Assembly: GCF_014518425.1 (NCBI RefSeq) | Contig: NZ_JACVCU010000003.1 | Location: 620,001-684,000, forward strand | DNA length: 64,000 nucleotides | DNA from: Terrabacter sp. MAHUQ-38 | GTDB lineage: Bacteria > Actinomycetota > Actinomycetes > Actinomycetales > Dermatophilaceae | Reading direction: 5' to 3' | Shown: positions 53,048 through 62,396 of the stretch, in pieces | Layout of the letters: each line of letters begins with the position of its first letter | Numbering within the stretch: position 1 is the first letter of the stretch | Notes under the pieces: generated by a model | The model's database searches: none | Seen by the model: the letters and a program-made list of their open reading frames with translations, nothing else | Told to the model about the DNA's origin: nothing | Made by a program: the position numbers and the translations under genes

Positions 53048-54262
53048 CTACTGGATACGGACGCCGCTGATGGCCCGGGCGATGACGAGGCGCTGGATCT
53101 CCGAGGTGCCCTCGAAGATCGTGTAGATCTTCGCGTCGCGCGACCACCGCTCGACCGGGTGGTCCGTGACGTAGCCGGCGCCGCCGAGGATCTGGACCGC
53201 CTTGTCGGTCACCGCCACCGCGACCTCGCCCGCCTTGAGCTTGCTCATCGAGCCCTCGGCCGCGGAGAACGGCTGGTTGGTGCGGCCCATCCAGGACGCC
53301 CGCCAGACGAGCAGGCGAGCGGCGTCGATCTCGGTGCGCATGTCGGCGAGCGCGAAGGCGATCGCCTGGTTCTCGATGATGGGCCGGCCGAAGGCGACGC
53401 GGTCCTTGGCGTAGTCGAGGGCGTACTCGTACGCCGCGCGCGCGATCCCGATGGCCTGCGCGCCGACCGTGGGGCGCGAGATCTCGAACGTCCGCATCGC
53501 GGCCTGGCCGCTCGCAGCGGTCCCCTCGCGAGCTCGGGCCAGCCGCTCGTCGAGCCGGTCCTTGCCGCCGAGCAGGCACGAACCGGGCACCCGGACGTCG
53601 TCGAGGTAGACGTCCGCCGTGTGCGAGGCGCGCAGCCCGAGCTTGCGCAGCTTCCTGCCGCCCTCGAGTCCCGGAGTGCCCGGCGGGACGACGAACGCCG
53701 CCTGACCGCGAGAGCCGAGCTCGGGGTCGACGACGGCGGTCACGACGTGGACGTTGGCGATGCCGCCGTTGGTGATGTAGGCCTTCTGGCCGTTGATGAC
53801 CCACTCGTCGCTGGCCTCGTCGTAGCGGGCCCGGGTGCGCATCGCGCCGACGTCGGACCCCGCCTGCGGCTCGGTGGTGGCGAATGCACCGAGCTTGGGG
53901 TCGTCGGCGTCGCCGTAGCACTGGGGCAACCACTCGACCAGCTGGTCGGGCGTGCCGGAGCCGTAGATCGCCGCTACGGCGAGGGTCGTGCCGAAGATCG
54001 ACATGCCGATGCCGGCGTCACCCCAGAACAGCTCCTCGTTGGCGAGGTTGAGCGAGATGCCGGTCGGGTCGGCCCAGCACTGGGCCAGGAACTCGAAGCC
54101 GTAGAGACCGTGCTTCGCCGCCTCCCGGATGATCGGCCACGGCGTCTCCTCACGGGCGTCCCACTCCGCCGCGGCCGGGCGGACGCGGTCGGCCGCGAAT
54201 CCGTGAACCCAGTCGCGCAGCTCGACCTGGTCGTCATCCAGGGCGAGCGAGAACTCGGCCAC
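53048..54262 (-). CDS. Acyl-CoA dehydrogenase
   Basis: 404 residues, FAD enzyme catalysing alpha,beta-dehydrogenation of an acyl-CoA. Visible: FATTEPQAGSDVGAM (flavin/substrate loop), GQKAYITNGG, YALDYAKDRVAFGRPI, AVQILGGAGYVTDHPVERWSRD and the catalytic Glu384 in TIFEGTSEIQRLVIARAI. Chain-length class cannot be told; the N terminus resembles the group often paired with SCP2-like proteins. GTG start. It follows the SCP2-domain gene by ten bases, consistent with a joint lipid-degradation role. Confidence 0.92.
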   Translation of the reverse strand: MAEFSLALDDDQVELRDWVHGFAADRVRPAAAEWDAREETPWPIIREAAKHGLYGFEFLAQCWADPTGISLNLANEELFWGDAGIGMSIFGTTLAVAAIYGSGTPDQLVEWLPQCYGDADDPKLGAFATTEPQAGSDVGAMRTRARYDEASDEWVINGQKAYITNGGIANVHVVTAVVDPELGSRGQAAFVVPPGTPGLEGGRKLRKLGLRASHTADVYLDDVRVPGSCLLGGKDRLDERLARAREGTAASGQAAMRTFEISRPTVGAQAIGIARAAYEYALDYAKDRVAFGRPIIENQAIAFALADMRTEIDAARLLVWRASWMGRTNQPFSAAEGSMSKLKAGEVAVAVTDKAVQILGGAGYVTDHPVERWSRDAKIYTIFEGTSEIQRLVIARAISGVRIQ

Positions 54263-54272
54263 GACTCGCGCC

Positions 54273-54740
54273 TCAGGCCTTGGGGATGTCGAAGAAGTTC
54301 GCGATGTTGGCGGCGAGGCCGAGGTCGCCCTTGGCCTTGATCTTGCCGGTCATGAACATCATGACGGGGTTGCCGCTCTTGGTGATGACCTTCGTGAAGT
54401 CGACCGGCGACATCGCGAGCGAGAGCGTCGCGTCGCCGTCGTGGCCGGGCACCGACGTGCACGTGCCGTCGGCAAAGCGCACGGTCCACTCGTCGGCCCT
54501 GCCGTCGGGCCGACCGGTGATGCTCCAATGGGTCGTGGCGGTCGTCGAGCCGGCCCGGTCGGCCCGGAAGAGCTCGGGCATGCGCCGGAAGATCGCGCCG
54601 ATGATCGGCTCGCGGTTCGCGCTTTCCATGACCTCCTTGACGTCCTTGTCGGACATCTCCTTGACGATCCTGATGAACTCACCCGGCTCGACGGCGGCGA
54701 GCTGCTCGGGGGTGGCGGTCGTGAAGTCGATCTCGGTCAT
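54273..54740 (-). CDS. SCP2 sterol-binding-domain protein
   Basis: 155 residues. C-terminal half matches the SCP2 lipid-binding fold (WTVRFADGTC, ATLSLAMSPVDFTKVITKSGNPVMMFMTGKIKAKGDL, ending NFFDIPKA). The N-terminal part (PEQLAAVEPGEFIRIVKEMSD) is helical. Such small proteins bind fatty acyl groups or sterols. Directly upstream of the acyl-CoA dehydrogenase gene, for which it may act as a carrier. Confidence 0.88.
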   Translation of the reverse strand: MTEIDFTTATPEQLAAVEPGEFIRIVKEMSDKDVKEVMESANREPIIGAIFRRMPELFRADRAGSTTATTHWSITGRPDGRADEWTVRFADGTCTSVPGHDGDATLSLAMSPVDFTKVITKSGNPVMMFMTGKIKAKGDLGLAANIANFFDIPKA

Positions 54741-54791
54741 CGGGTCCTCCGGAGGAACGGCATTGTTACCGCGAGTAGGTTACCGGACGGT

Positions 54792-55583
54792 TCAGCCGTC
54801 GAGGAACCATCCCACGACCATCCCCTCGGGGCGGCCCGGCTCGAGGTAGTGCTCGAACGAGAAGGCCCCGGCGAACATCTCGGCCGGCATCTGGAGCATG
54901 CCCTGCGCGTCGGACTGGCTCGCGTGCGCCTTGAGCGCCGACCTCTTCACCTCGAGGAAGTCGCTGACGTCGCACGCCCAGTGGAGCTCCTCCTCGAGGC
55001 TGCCGAGAGGGTTGCCGTCGTCCATGGGGGCACTCGGGTCCCACTCGCCCACGTCGTGGCCGGCGGCCATGGCCGCCTCGTGGGAGCGGATCATCGCGGT
55101 GCGGTTCATCGAGCCCTCGAGGTAGCGCGGCGTCCCCGCGATCTCGGCCGCGCGCTTGGTCACCGCGTGCACCTTGACGTGGTCGGGGTGCCCGTAGCCA
55201 CCGTGCCAGTCGTAGCCGACGACGACGTCGGCGTCCTCCTCACGCAGGACGGCCGCCAGGCGCTGCGCCGCCTCCTCCGTGTCGGCCCGCGCGAAGCTCG
55301 CCTCGTGGTCGTTCTGCGCCCACCCGGTCATGCCGGAGTCGGCGTAGCCGAGGAACTCGACGCGGTGCGTGCCGATGACGGCGCCCGCCGCGGCGGCCTC
55401 GGCGCGACGACGGTCGACGACGCTCTCACCCTCCGCGAGGTCGTCGGGTGCGTCGCCGTGGTCGCCGTTGGTCGCGACGACGAGGACGACACGGTGGCCC
55501 TCGCTCACGGCGCGCGCCATCGAGCCCGCGGACTGCGAGGCCTCATCGTCGGGGTGGGCGTGGACGAAGACAACTGTTGCCAT
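54792..55583 (-). CDS. LmbE/PIG-L-family deacetylase (MshB/Mca-like)
   Basis: 263 residues. Zinc motif HAHPDDE (8-14, His10, Asp13) and the third ligand His in GYDWHGGYGHPDHVKVH (about 127-143) define the family, which removes N-acetyl groups from GlcNAc-type substrates or cleaves mycothiol conjugates. The arrangement resembles actinobacterial LmbE proteins more than MshB, but mycothiol S-conjugate amidase activity cannot be excluded. Short gaps on both sides; same direction as SCP2 and acyl-CoA dehydrogenase genes. Confidence 0.85.
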   Translation of the reverse strand: MATVVFVHAHPDDEASQSAGSMARAVSEGHRVVLVVATNGDHGDAPDDLAEGESVVDRRRAEAAAAGAVIGTHRVEFLGYADSGMTGWAQNDHEASFARADTEEAAQRLAAVLREEDADVVVGYDWHGGYGHPDHVKVHAVTKRAAEIAGTPRYLEGSMNRTAMIRSHEAAMAAGHDVGEWDPSAPMDDGNPLGSLEEELHWACDVSDFLEVKRSALKAHASQSDAQGMLQMPAEMFAGAFSFEHYLEPGRPEGMVVGWFLDG

Positions 55584-55612
55584 GGCGTCAGCCTCTCACC
55601 GCCCGCCGACGC

Positions 55613-56047
55613 TCACAGCGGCAGCCGGTAGACGAGGAAGCCGTCACGCACCGCCACCTCGTCGTAGAGGCGTCGCGCCGTCGCGTTCGTCTCGTGGGTC
55701 TGCCAGTAGACGCGGCTGCAGCCCCGCTCCCTGGCCCATTCCGCCACGGCCTCGATGAGAGCCCGCCCGACGCCCCTCCCCCGCGCCTCGGACGCGGTGA
55801 AGAGGTCCTGCAGGTAGCAGACGTCCGGCCCCGAGGTGCTCGGGTGCACGAGGAAGTGCGTGATGCCGACCAGCGTGTCGTCCAACCAGGCGCCGCGCGC
55901 GTGCATCCTTGTGCCGGAAGCGAACTCGCCCCACGCCCTGTCGTATGCCGCCTGCTCCAGGTCGCGCTCGTAGAAGGCGATGTACGCGCGGAAGAGCTCT
56001 TCCCATCGCTCACGGTCGTCGGCTTGAAGAGCTCGGGTCTCGATCAC
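55613..56047 (-). CDS. GNAT-family N-acetyltransferase
   Basis: 144 residues, GTG start. Acetyl-CoA motif LFTASEARGRGVGRALIEAVAEWARERG (about 85-112), then VYWQTHETNATARRLYDEVA, the spermidine-acetyltransferase-like signature, ending GFLVYRLPL. Substrate unknown. Stands 30 bases upstream of the LmbE-like gene in the same direction. Confidence 0.88.
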   Translation of the reverse strand: MIETRALQADDRERWEELFRAYIAFYERDLEQAAYDRAWGEFASGTRMHARGAWLDDTLVGITHFLVHPSTSGPDVCYLQDLFTASEARGRGVGRALIEAVAEWARERGCSRVYWQTHETNATARRLYDEVAVRDGFLVYRLPL

Positions 56048-56144
56048 GTGCCGACGCTAGCGGGACCGGAGGCCGGCCGGGAGGGCCACCCGGCGGCATT
56101 CGCAATGGGCCACTGGCCGGCGCGGCGGCCGGCGGGCATGCGAC

Positions 56145-56177
56145 GGGGAGGCCACTCGATGCCCGACTGGCCTCCCC
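56145..56177 (-). terminator. Hairpin downstream of topA
   Basis: GGGGAGGCCA (56145-56154) and TGGCCTCCCC (56168-56177) are exact reverse complements, eight bases after the topA stop on the minus strand. Confidence 0.6.
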
Positions 56178-56185
56178 GCCAGGAG

Positions 56186-58972
56186 TCACGCCTTCTTGGC
56201 CGCGCTCTTGCGCGCCGTCGTCTTCTTCGCCGTCTTCTTGGCGGTCTTCTTCACGGCGCGCTTGCGGGTCGTCGGGCCCTTGGCGCGCTTCTCGGCGAGC
56301 AGCTCGTAGCCGCGCTCCGGCGTGATGCTCGCCGGGTCGTCGTCCTTGCGGAGAGTCGCGTTGGTCTCACCGTCGGTGACATAGGGACCGAAGCGACCGT
56401 CCTTGACGACGACGGGTTTGCCGCTCACGGGGTCGGCGCCGAGCTCCTTGAGCGGCGCGGACGCGGCGGCCCGGCCGCGCTGCTTGGGCTGCGCGTAGAT
56501 CGCGAGGGCCTCCTCGAGCGTGATGTCGAAGAGCTGCTGCTCGTTGGCCAGCGAGCGCGAGTCCGTCCCCTTCTTGAGGTACGGGCCGTAGCGACCGTTC
56601 TGCGCCGTGATCTCCACGCCCTCGGCGTCCGTGCCGACGACACGCGGCAGCGACAGGAGCTTGAGGGCCGCCTCGAGGTCGAGCGTCGCGAGCTCCATGT
56701 CCTTGAACAGCGAGGCGGTGCGCGGCTTGGCCTTGGCGGCCTTCGCGGTGCGCTTCTTCGGGCCACCCGCGCCGTTCACCTCGGCCGCGGCGTCGTCCTC
56801 GATGACCTCGGTGACGTAGGGGCCGTAGCGGCCGGCCCTGGCGATGATCTCGCGGCCGGTCTCGGGGTCGCGGCCGAGCACCTTGCCGTCATCGGCGGCG
56901 ACCTCGAGCAGCTCCCGGGCCTTGGCGGGCGTCATCTCGTCGGGCGCGATGTCGTCGGTGATCGTGGCGCGGCGGGGGGTCGCAGGCACGTCGGCTCCCT
57001 CGGCCACCTCGCCGGTGGCGAGGTCGACACCGGCCGGCACGACCTCCTCGACGTACGGGCCGTAGCGGCCGACGCGCACCACCATGCCGTCGCCGAGCGG
57101 GATCGTCGAGATCTCCTTCGCGTCGATCTCACCGAGGTCGTCGACGAGGTGCTTGAGCCCCTCCGCGGAGGTCGCCTCCTCGCCGAAGTAGAACCGCCTG
57201 AGCCAGTCGACCCGGCGCTCGTCGCCGTTGGCGATGCGGTCGAGGTCCTCCTCCATCGAGGCGGTGAACTCGTAGTCGACGAGGTTGCCGAAGTGCTCCT
57301 CGAGCAGCCTGGTCACCGCGAACGCGAGCCACGTCGGGACGAGCGCCTGGCCCTTGGTGAAGACGTAGCCGCGGTCCTGGATCGTGCCGAGCGTCGCGGC
57401 ATACGTGGACGGGCGGCCGATGCCGCGCTCCTCCATCGCCTTGACGAGCGTTGCCTCGGTGTAGCGCGCGGGAGGGCTCGTCTCGTGCCCGTCGGCCTCG
57501 GCGCGCACCACCTCGAGCGGGACGCCGGCGCTCAGCTTGGGCAGGCGGCGCTCCTCCTCGGCGGCCTCCGCCCGGGCGGTCGCCTCGTCGTCACGGCCCT
57601 CCTCGTATGCCGCGAGGAAGCCCTTGAAGGTGATGACGGTGCCGCTCGCGCTGAACTCGACGCTCTGCGCACCCTCGACGGCGGTGTCGACGGCGAGCTT
57701 GACGGTGGCGGTGGAGCCGCGGGCGTCGGCCATCTGCGAGGCGACCGTCCGCTTCCAGATCAGCTCGTAGAGCGCGAACTCCTCGCCGCGCAGCTCTCCG
57801 GCGACCTGGGCCGGCGAGCGGAACCGGTCGCCCGCCGGGCGGATGGCCTCGTGCGCCTCCTGGGCGTTCTTGACCTTCTTCTCGTAGCGGCGCGGGCTGT
57901 CGGGCACGTACTCGGCGCCGTACATGTCGCGCGCCTGGCTCCGGGCGGCCGTCAGGGCGGCGTCCGACAGCGTCGTGCTGTCGGTACGCATGTAGGTGAT
58001 GTAGCCGTTCTCATAGAGTCGCTGGGCCACGCGCATCGCGTTCTTCGAGCTGAGGCGCAGCTTGCGCGACGCCTCCTGCTGGAGCGTCGAGGTCGTGAAC
58101 GGCGCCGACGGCCGACGGGTGTACGGCTTCTCCTGGACGTCGGTGACGCGGGCCGTGAGCGGCAGGCAGGCCTGCGCGATCCGGGTGGCGAGTGCCTCGT
58201 CCAGGTGTACGACGCCCTTGCCGGCCTGTGTCGTGAGGCGGCCGTCGTCGCCGAAGTCCCGGCCCGAGGCCACCCGTGCGCCGTCGACCGAGGAGAGGCG
58301 CGCGGTGAACTGCTGGCCGGCCCCGTCGGGGGTGAAGTCGCCCTCGACGTCCCAGTAGGACGCGCGCACGAACGCCATGCGCTCGCGCTCGCGCTCGACG
58401 ACCATGCGGGTCGCGACGGACTGGACGCGGCCGGCCGACAGGCCCTGGCGCACCTTGCGCCACAGGACCGGGCTGACCTCGTAGCCGTAGAGGCGGTCGA
58501 GGATGCGCCGCGTCTCCTGCGCGTCGACCATCGCGGTGTCGATCTCGCGGGTGTCGTTGACGGCGCGCTGGATCGCCTCGCGGGTGATCTCGTGGAACAC
58601 CATGCGCTTGACGGGAACCCGCGGCTTCAGTGCCTCCAGGAGGTGCCACGCGATGGCCTCGCCCTCGCGGTCCTCATCGGTGGCGAGGTAGAGCTCGCTC
58701 GAGTCCTTGAGCAGCCGCTTGAGCTCCGCGACCTTCTTCTTCTTGTCCGGGTCGACGACGTAGTAGGGGTCGAAGCCGTTCTCGACGTCCACGGCGAACT
58801 TGCCGTAGGGGCCCTTCTTCATGTCGGCGGGCAGCTCGGACGGGTTGGGCAGGTCACGGATGTGACCCACGGACGCCTCGACCTCGAAGTCGCCCCCGAG
58901 GTATCCGGCGATCGTCTTCGCCTTGGCTGGCGACTCGACGATGACGAGCTTGCGGCCCTTGCCTGCAGCCAT
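56186..58972 (-). CDS. topA: DNA topoisomerase I
   Basis: 928 residues; type IA enzyme relaxing negative supercoils. Toprim domain from KLVIVESPAKAKTIAGYLGG (about 7-26) with DEDREGEAIAW; active-site Tyr327 in YITYMRTDSTTLSD; C-terminal repeats containing RYGPYVTE/RYGPYLKKG/RFGPYVTDG blocks that lack zinc cysteines, as in actinobacteria; and a Lys/Ala-rich tail (KKTAKKTAKKTTARKS) that aids processive binding. In many actinobacteria tmk-holB lie directly downstream; here they do not. Confidence 0.97.
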   Translation of the reverse strand: MAAGKGRKLVIVESPAKAKTIAGYLGGDFEVEASVGHIRDLPNPSELPADMKKGPYGKFAVDVENGFDPYYVVDPDKKKKVAELKRLLKDSSELYLATDEDREGEAIAWHLLEALKPRVPVKRMVFHEITREAIQRAVNDTREIDTAMVDAQETRRILDRLYGYEVSPVLWRKVRQGLSAGRVQSVATRMVVERERERMAFVRASYWDVEGDFTPDGAGQQFTARLSSVDGARVASGRDFGDDGRLTTQAGKGVVHLDEALATRIAQACLPLTARVTDVQEKPYTRRPSAPFTTSTLQQEASRKLRLSSKNAMRVAQRLYENGYITYMRTDSTTLSDAALTAARSQARDMYGAEYVPDSPRRYEKKVKNAQEAHEAIRPAGDRFRSPAQVAGELRGEEFALYELIWKRTVASQMADARGSTATVKLAVDTAVEGAQSVEFSASGTVITFKGFLAAYEEGRDDEATARAEAAEEERRLPKLSAGVPLEVVRAEADGHETSPPARYTEATLVKAMEERGIGRPSTYAATLGTIQDRGYVFTKGQALVPTWLAFAVTRLLEEHFGNLVDYEFTASMEEDLDRIANGDERRVDWLRRFYFGEEATSAEGLKHLVDDLGEIDAKEISTIPLGDGMVVRVGRYGPYVEEVVPAGVDLATGEVAEGADVPATPRRATITDDIAPDEMTPAKARELLEVAADDGKVLGRDPETGREIIARAGRYGPYVTEVIEDDAAAEVNGAGGPKKRTAKAAKAKPRTASLFKDMELATLDLEAALKLLSLPRVVGTDAEGVEITAQNGRYGPYLKKGTDSRSLANEQQLFDITLEEALAIYAQPKQRGRAAASAPLKELGADPVSGKPVVVKDGRFGPYVTDGETNATLRKDDDPASITPERGYELLAEKRAKGPTTRKRAVKKTAKKTAKKTTARKSAAKKA

Positions 58973-59187
58973 GGTGCACCTTCAACTTCCCGCATTCACG
59001 TGCAGCGGATTCGTCGCTGCGTGGGCGTGAACGCGCCCCGACCGTAACAGCCCGCGTCAAGAGCGGGCTCCCGACATCCGCAAACCGTCCGGAGGTGCCG
59101 GTCGCCGGGATGAGGGTGAGGAATTCACCGGGCGGCGCCGGCGTTCCCGTGGTAGTTTATTCTTCAATGACATCGGAAGGAACCCAG

Positions 59188-59967
59188 ATGGCCGCCCCCG
59201 TCCTCTACCTCAGCCATGGCGCCCCGCCGCTCGCCGACGACGAGCGCTGGACGGCCGAGCTCGCGGGATGGTCCGCCGACCTGCCGACGCCGAAGGACGT
59301 CCTCATCGTCTCGGCCCACTGGGAGGACGCCCCGACGACCCTCGGGTCGACCACGGGCGCCCCTCTGACCTACGACTTCTGGGGCTTCCCGCAGCACTAC
59401 TACGAGGTGACCTACGACGCGCCGCCCGCCCCGAGCCTGGCCGACGACGTGACGCGGCTGCTCACCTGGCCCGGCCACGAGGTCCACCGCGACGAGGCGC
59501 GCGGGCTCGACCACGGCGCGTACGTGCCCCTCAAGGAGATGTTCCCCGACGCGGACGTGCCGGTGCTGCAGATGTCGATGCCGACGCTCGACCCGCGTGG
59601 CCTCTTCGAGATCGGCCGACGACTCGCGCCGCTGCGGGAGCAGGGCACGATGATCGTCGGCTCCGGCTTCACGACCCACAACCTGCGCTGGTTCAACCCA
59701 CGCGCCGGTTCCGACGCGCCGCCACCGCAGGCGAGCGCCGAGTTCGACCACTGGGCCCAGGAGGCCATGCGCGCCCAGGACGTCGACGGGCTCCTCGACT
59801 TCCTCGACAAGGCTCCCGCCGCCCACGAGGCACACCCGCGCACCGAGCACTTCGCGCCGCTCTTCGTCACGCTCGGCGCCGCCTACGAGTCCGGCGGCCT
59901 CGACAACAAGAGCGTCATCGACGGGTTCTGGTTCGGCCTGTCCAAGCGGTCCTGGCAGTTCGACTGA
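59188..59967 (+). CDS. DODA-type aromatic-ring-opening dioxygenase-like protein
   Basis: 259 residues of the 4,5-DOPA-dioxygenase (LigB-like) superfamily. Metal-ligand regions: LYLSHGAPPL (His near 10), VSAHWEDAP (His near 51) and RGLDHGAYVPLKEMFP (His near 112), with GSGFTTHNLRW near 165. The small bacterial members often act on catecholic substrates but most are uncharacterised. ATG 59188 has GAAGGA six bases upstream and is preferred to ATG 59167. Divergent from topA. The 387-base gap behind it (59968-60354) contains two hairpins and no gene. Confidence 0.88.
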   Translation: MAAPVLYLSHGAPPLADDERWTAELAGWSADLPTPKDVLIVSAHWEDAPTTLGSTTGAPLTYDFWGFPQHYYEVTYDAPPAPSLADDVTRLLTWPGHEVHRDEARGLDHGAYVPLKEMFPDADVPVLQMSMPTLDPRGLFEIGRRLAPLREQGTMIVGSGFTTHNLRWFNPRAGSDAPPPQASAEFDHWAQEAMRAQDVDGLLDFLDKAPAAHEAHPRTEHFAPLFVTLGAAYESGGLDNKSVIDGFWFGLSKRSWQFD

Positions 59968-60060
59968 CGTCGGTCGCCGACGTCCCTCCGACGTCCGTAC
60001 CGGCGACGGGAACCCGCGCGTCAGGCCCCTCGTTCTGCTTGGTGTGGGTTCCCACTCACG

Positions 60061-60102
60061 CGGCCGCGGCTCGGAACCTCCCCTGACACCGAGCCGCGGC
60101 CG
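60061..60102 (+). terminator. Hairpin downstream of the dioxygenase gene
   Basis: CGGCCGCGGCTCGG (60061-60074) and CCGAGCCGCGGCCG (60089-60102) pair perfectly. A second inverted repeat, CCGGGAGGG (about 60112) with CCCTCCCGG (about 60150), follows. A TACAGT at about 60211 could be a -10 for the telA operon. Confidence 0.6.
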
Positions 60103-60354
60103 CCCCGTCTCCGGGAGGGCCCCGACCCGGGTCCGTGACGACCCTGGTCCCTCCCGGAAACGTGCGGGGAACCCTGACATTCGTCATCCCGTCGCAGGCG
60201 CACGGCCCGTACAGTGGCCGTACGCCCGGCTGGACACGCAAGGCGCCTGAGGTATGCCGCCACGGCCCACCGCGAGCAGGTGCCGTCCCGACGGGCGAGG
60301 GACTTCGGTCGCGTCGCCGACGCGACCGGCACGCGAGGGAAGGACCCGTTCGAG

Positions 60355-61626
60355 ATGACTGACCAGCCCGCCCCCCAGGCCGCTGCCCAGGCGGCCGCGC
60401 CCACCCAGGTGGCCCCCCTCGAGCCGCCGCCCGGTGAGGCGTTCATCCTCACCGCGCCCGCCCCGACGGCCGCGGTGGCCGAGACCGCCGCCCCCAAGAT
60501 GGCGCCGGCGGTGCCCGAGGCCGCCCTGCCCGGCCTCGATGCCAAGGTCGACACCTACCTCGACTCCCTCACGAAGGCCGCCGCCAAGTCTCCCGAGTGG
60601 GAGCACAAGGCCGCCGATGTGCGCTCCATGGGCAACGACGAGGTGCGGTTCGCCGCCGAGTCGTCCAACCGGATGCTGCAGATGCCGGTCAAGGCGCTCA
60701 ACGAGGGCGGACTCTCCGGCAACTCGAAGGTCGGCAAGACGCTGCTCGACCTGCGCCGCACCGTCGAGGACCTCGACCCGGGACAGGCGACGGGCGCCAA
60801 GAAGTTCCTCGGCATGATCCCCTTCGGCGACAAGGTCACCGACTACTTCCGCAAGTACCAGTCGGCGCAGAGCCACCTCAACGGCATCCTGCACTCCCTC
60901 CAGTCCGGGCAGGACGAGCTGGTCAAGGACAACGTCGCCCTCAACCTCGAGAAGAAGAACCTCTGGGAGTCGATGGGCCGGCTCAACCAGTACGTCTACG
61001 TGGCCGAGCGGCTCGACGCCAAGCTCGCCGCCCAGGTCGCGACGCTGGAGACGACCGACCCCGAGCGCGCCAAGGCGCTGCGCGAGGACGTCCTCTTCTA
61101 CGTCCGCCAGAAGCACCAGGACCTGCTGACCCAGCTCGCGGTCTCGATCCAGAACTACCTCGCGATCGACATCATCATCAAGAACAACATCGAGCTGATC
61201 AAGGGCGTGGACCGTGCCACGACGACCACCGTCTCGGCGCTGCGCACGGCCGTCATCGTGGCCCAGGCGCTGAACAACCAGCAGCTCGTCCTCGACCAGA
61301 TCACCGCGCTCAACACGACGACATCGGGCATCATCGAGCGCACGTCCGAGGCGCTCAAGCAGAACTCCGCCCGCATCCAGGAGCAGTCGGCCAGCGCGAC
61401 CCTCTCGATCGAGTCGCTGCAGAAGGCGTTCGCCAACATCTACGAGACGATGGATGCCATCGACCAGTTCAAGGTGCGGGCGCTCGACAACATGGCGGCG
61501 ACGATCGGCACCCTCGAGTCCGAGGTCGCCAAGTCGCGCACCTATCTCGACCGCGTCTCCAAGCAGGACGCCCGCCGTGCCGACAACGTCGCACCCGGCC
61601 TGCTCGACATCGGCTCCGGCCGGTGA
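60355..61626 (+). CDS. TelA-family toxic-anion-resistance protein
   Basis: 423 residues. A Pro/Ala-rich head (about 1-60) precedes a largely helical body: KKFLGMIPFGDKVTDYFRKYQSAQSHLNGIL, ELVKDNVALNLEKKNLWESMGRL, LLTQLAVSIQNYLAIDIIIKNNIELIKGVDRAT and TTVSALRTAVIVAQALNNQQLVLDQI. These are the hallmark segments of TelA proteins (Pfam TelA), linked to tellurite or envelope-stress resistance in various bacteria; the molecular role is unknown. ATG 60355 has GAAGGA ten bases upstream. First gene of an operon with an unknown protein and an AAA+ ATPase. Confidence 0.92.
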   Translation: MTDQPAPQAAAQAAAPTQVAPLEPPPGEAFILTAPAPTAAVAETAAPKMAPAVPEAALPGLDAKVDTYLDSLTKAAAKSPEWEHKAADVRSMGNDEVRFAAESSNRMLQMPVKALNEGGLSGNSKVGKTLLDLRRTVEDLDPGQATGAKKFLGMIPFGDKVTDYFRKYQSAQSHLNGILHSLQSGQDELVKDNVALNLEKKNLWESMGRLNQYVYVAERLDAKLAAQVATLETTDPERAKALREDVLFYVRQKHQDLLTQLAVSIQNYLAIDIIIKNNIELIKGVDRATTTTVSALRTAVIVAQALNNQQLVLDQITALNTTTSGIIERTSEALKQNSARIQEQSASATLSIESLQKAFANIYETMDAIDQFKVRALDNMAATIGTLESEVAKSRTYLDRVSKQDARRADNVAPGLLDIGSGR

Positions 61627-61784
61627 CGGGTCGCGCGACGAGGGCGTGCGGAACGCCTGGCAAGCGGTGACGGGGCGCGTGACGCGCCGGTGAGGTGAGC
61701 GGGCTGCGCCGACGCGCGAGCGTGCAGCAGGATGTGCATGGCCGACCAGCGGTCGGCGCGTGGGTGACCAGAGGGGACAACGCA

Positions 61785-62381
61785 GTGGGAATCCGGTCGT
61801 GGTTCGGGTTGGACAAGCCCGAGGCACCCGAGCCCGTGCGCGCCGGGCCGCCGACGACGGAGCAGCTGCTCGGGGCGCTCGACGCCATCGAGCAGCAGGC
61901 CCGCGACGGCAAGGTGCCCGGGGTCGTCCTGTCCCGGCTGCTCCGCGTCACCCGCATCGTGCGCCAGACCCTCCCGCGCCTCGCCAACCTCGGCCTCGGC
62001 AGCCGCCAGGGCTACAACGTCATGGCGACCGTGACCGACTACCTCCCGGTCGCCATCGGCAACTACCTGCGGCTGCCGCGCGACTGGGCCGACACCCGGC
62101 CGATCGCGGCCGGAAAGAGCTCGGTGATGCTCCTCGTCGACCAGCTCGACCTGCTCGGCTCGACGATGGACAAGGTCTACGACGCCGTCAACCGCGCCGA
62201 CGCCGAGGCGATCATCGTGCACGGCGCGTTCCTCGAGGAGAAGTTCGGGCACGCCTCCGCCGGAGGCGTCCTCGGCCTCGGGCCCGACCCCGTCCAGTCC
62301 GCACCGCCGCCCGCCACCGGCACCGCCGGAGCGACCGGCACCGCGGCCACGTCCCCCGACCCGCTGGCACCGCCCGAGTGA
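61785..62381 (+). CDS. Unrecognised protein between telA and the AAA+ gene
   Basis: 198 residues from GTG 61785, with GAGGGG about eight bases upstream. Helical middle (PTTEQLLGALDAIEQQARDG, VVLSRLLRVTRIVRQTLPRL), then VMATVTDYLPVAIGNYLRLPRDWADTRPI, then a helix DQLDLLGSTMDKVYDAVNRADAEAI, and a Pro/Ala/Thr-rich tail. No known family seen; no membrane segment. In Bacillus a TelA homologue is next to xpaC, so this could be the functional counterpart, but similarity cannot be judged by eye. Its spacing to the AAA+ gene (15 bases) implies one transcript. Confidence 0.7.
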   Translation: MGIRSWFGLDKPEAPEPVRAGPPTTEQLLGALDAIEQQARDGKVPGVVLSRLLRVTRIVRQTLPRLANLGLGSRQGYNVMATVTDYLPVAIGNYLRLPRDWADTRPIAAGKSSVMLLVDQLDLLGSTMDKVYDAVNRADAEAIIVHGAFLEEKFGHASAGGVLGLGPDPVQSAPPPATGTAGATGTAATSPDPLAPPE

Positions 62382-62396
62382 GGATCCCCGACGCCC

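Noticed and set aside
55448-59047. Plus-strand open frame of 1199 codons
   Set aside because: Runs antisense through four genes, including topA; low-complexity Arg/Gly/Leu/Val composition typical of the GC-rich opposite strand.
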